Position numbers and translations under genes: made by a program. 6,742 bases of DNA from Lysobacteraceae bacterium (lineage in GTDB: Bacteria; Pseudomonadota; Gammaproteobacteria; Xanthomonadales; Xanthomonadaceae). The notes below the pieces were generated by a model. That model made no database searches, was not told the origin of the DNA, and worked only from the letters and a program-made list of their open reading frames with translations. Of this stretch, positions 6,082-6,742 are shown in pieces. Numbering within the stretch: the first letter of the stretch is position 1; each line of letters opens with the position of its first letter. Location: NCBI GenBank assembly GCA_003449515.1, contig DMHI01000175.1:1-6742 (forward strand). The letters are read 5' to 3'.

Positions 6082-6095
6082 ATCCTCGCTAAATC
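6078..6095. repeat. tandem CTAAATC heptamers, 11-nt spacing
   Basis: CTAAATC occurs at 6078-6084 and again at 6089-6095, exactly 11 nt apart. The first copy overlaps the hutG stop codon. A related TAAATC recurs at 6133-6138. Eleven-nt direct repeats put both half-sites on one face of the helix and are the usual layout for OmpR/PhoB-type response regulators. The binding factor is unknown. Confidence 0.4.
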
Positions 6096-6103
6096 GCTAC
6101 GGA

Positions 6104-6122
6104 TCCGTCAGCACTCCGTCAT
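6104..6122 (+). promoter_or_regulatory. PhoB-box-like direct repeat upstream of a small ORF
   Basis: TCCGTCA occurs at 6104-6110 and 6115-6121, again exactly 11 nt apart, giving CCGTCA-GCACT-CCGTCAT. The known enterobacterial Pho box is two CTGTCAT units at 11-nt spacing; here each unit differs at its second base and the A/T-rich spacer is replaced. Ten bases after the second unit lies TAAATC, the position a -10 takes in the E. coli phoA promoter. The match is by eye and the regulator is an inference. Confidence 0.4.
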
Positions 6123-6132
6123 CTTCGCGGTG

Positions 6133-6144
6133 TAAATCTATCGT
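6133..6144 (+). promoter_or_regulatory. candidate -10 region for the 30-codon ORF
   Basis: Two overlapping options lie in the AT-richest part of the gap: TAAATC (6133-6138), preceded by TG, and TATCGT (6139-6144). The first has the phoA-like ten-base distance to the repeat box but lacks the final T. The second has the TAnnnT core. Either would give a leader of roughly 50 nt, including a small GGGGC/GCCCC hairpin (6162-6176). Confidence 0.35.
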
Positions 6145-6187
6145 TAAAGCAGATTGACGCCGGGGCTCAAGGCCCCTCCCCACGAGC

Positions 6188-6193
6188 AAGGAG
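6188..6193 (+). promoter_or_regulatory. strong Shine-Dalgarno (AAGGAG) for the 30-codon ORF
   Basis: AAGGAG stands six bases before the ATG at 6200. It is a near-perfect complement to the 16S rRNA 3' end at good spacing, and better than the ribosome site of any other gene in the window. It is the main reason to accept the short ORF as translated. Confidence 0.6.
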
Positions 6194-6199
6194 CCCGCC

Positions 6200-6292
6200 A
6201 TGACCCCCGGACTGACCCTCGCCCGCTTTCTCGTCGCCGGCTTCGTGGCCGTGCTGATGCTGGCGATTTCGAAAGCCGAAGCCTCGGCCTGA
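6200..6292 (+). CDS. 30-residue hydrophobic small protein, unrecognised
   Basis: An ATG with an AAGGAG site opens a 30-codon frame. The peptide has a short polar N-terminus with one Arg (MTPGLTLAR), a hydrophobic core FLVAGFVAVLMLAI (10-23), and the tail SKAEASA ending at the TGA. This is either a single-pass membrane microprotein or a signal-peptide-like chain whose AXA-type ending falls exactly at the stop, leaving no mature product. Codon third positions are mostly G or C, as in the long genes. A hairpin starts at the stop codon. It lies 118 nt after hutG with its own candidate promoter and repeat boxes. I do not recognise it. A decayed gene remnant is possible, but the intact ribosome site argues against that. 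Confidence 0.55.
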   Translation: MTPGLTLARFLVAGFVAVLMLAISKAEASA

Positions 6293-6321
6293 CGCGCGCC
6301 CACCGGCGCGCGTCGTCGTTT
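6291..6321 (+). terminator. intrinsic-type terminator after the small ORF
   Basis: GACGCGCGCC (6291-6300), loop CACC and GGCGCGCGTC (6305-6314) form a perfect 10-bp GC-rich stem, followed by GTCGTTT with a weak T-run. The stem begins inside the TGA of the small ORF. It lies between two convergent genes, so it may also block parE transcripts, though no T-run follows in that direction. Confidence 0.6.
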
Positions 6322-6328
6322 GCGGGGC

Positions 6329-6742
6329 TCAGACCTCCAGCGAGGCGAGGTCGCCCTTGGTCTCCAGCCAGCTCTTGCGGTCGCCGGCGCGCTTCTTGCT
6401 GAGCAGCATGTCCATCAGCGCGCTGGTTTCGCCGGCGTCCTCGACGGTCAGCTGCACCAGGCGGCGCGTGTCGGGATGGATGGTCGATTCGCGCAGCTGC
6501 GAGGGGTTCATTTCGCCCAAGCCCTTGAAGCGCGTCACCGTGACCTGGCCGCGGATCTTCTCGCGCTCGATCTTCTCCAGCAGCAGACGCTTCTCTTCCT
6601 CGTCCAGCGCGTAGAACACCTGTTTGCCCACGTCCACGCGGAACAGCGGCGGCATCGCCACGAACACGTGGCCGGCGCGCACCAGCGCCGGGAAGTGCTT
6701 GAGGAACAGCGCCGAGAGCAGGGTGGCGATGTGCAGGCCGTC
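6329..6742 (-). CDS. parE: DNA topoisomerase IV subunit B, C-terminal part (cut by window edge)
   Basis: The visible 137 residues end at a TGA at 6329-6331; the gene continues beyond the right edge, and ParE is about 630 residues in E. coli. The fragment starts DGLHIATLLSALFLKHF, the end of the metal-binding DxD region of the Toprim domain. It then runs through AGHVFVAMPPLFRVDVGKQ to the hallmark RFKGLGEMNPSQLRE and TRRLVQLTVED, and the tail MDMLLSKKRAGDRKSWLE ending in the ParE-like SLEV. The RFKGLGEMNP-x-QLRE-(S/T)T wording and the lack of a long C-terminal insert favour ParE over GyrB. The protein supplies ATPase and Toprim functions in the ParC2E2 enzyme that unlinks sister chromosomes. 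It converges on the small ORF with 36 nt between stop codons. Confidence 0.94.
   Translation of the reverse strand, partial: DGLHIATLLSALFLKHFPALVRAGHVFVAMPPLFRVDVGKQVFYALDEEEKRLLLEKIEREKIRGQVTVTRFKGLGEMNPSQLRESTIHPDTRRLVQLTVEDAGETSALMDMLLSKKRAGDRKSWLETKGDLASLEV

Noticed and set aside
6162..6176. GGGGC-TCAAG-GCCCC as a terminator of the hutG operon
   Set aside because: The stem is only 5 bp and is followed by TCCCC, not T-runs. It lies just before the Shine-Dalgarno of the small ORF, so a leader structure is more likely if it matters at all.

Overview
This is a GC-rich chromosomal window (roughly 70% GC by eye, with codon third positions almost all G or C). It carries ordinary bacterial housekeeping and accessory genes. 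The ParE fragment at the right edge, the short-tailed SlyD and the YbaN-type protein fit a gammaproteobacterium. The base composition and TAnnnT-type -10 hexamers would suit the Xanthomonadaceae/Lysobacteraceae (Luteimonas/Lysobacter-like), but that placement is inference, not an alignment. I see no rRNA, tRNA, CRISPR array, insertion sequence or phage gene.

Left part (1-2108): the possible start of an unrecognised minus-strand gene runs off the edge (1-92). Next is a tandem-domain universal stress protein on the minus strand (178-1089). Divergent from it is a small DUF454/YbaN inner-membrane protein (1172-1537, plus). That gene converges on an NlpC/P60 cell-wall peptidase lipoprotein (1560-2108, minus).

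Middle and right (2174-6081): four plus-strand genes follow: a SlyD-type FKBP prolyl isomerase, a DUF418 multi-pass membrane protein, a DadA-like FAD-dependent D-amino-acid oxidoreductase, and an N-formylglutamate amidohydrolase (HutG family). The last three are packed tightly, with an 8-nt overlap and then a 14-nt gap, and look like one transcription unit. slyD is set off from them by 74 nt containing a strong imperfect hairpin and a possible -10. The oxidoreductase and deformylase together suggest amino-acid salvage or catabolism, but no other hut genes are present.

Right edge (6082-6742): a 118-nt, locally AT-richer intergenic region holds two different heptamers, each repeated in tandem with exactly 11-nt spacing. 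One pair resembles a PhoB box with a candidate -10 ten bases downstream. It leads to a 30-codon hydrophobic small ORF with a near-perfect Shine-Dalgarno sequence and a hairpin terminator at its stop codon. This unit is the most unusual thing in the window. The C-terminal 137 residues of topoisomerase IV subunit B (ParE) converge on it from the right.
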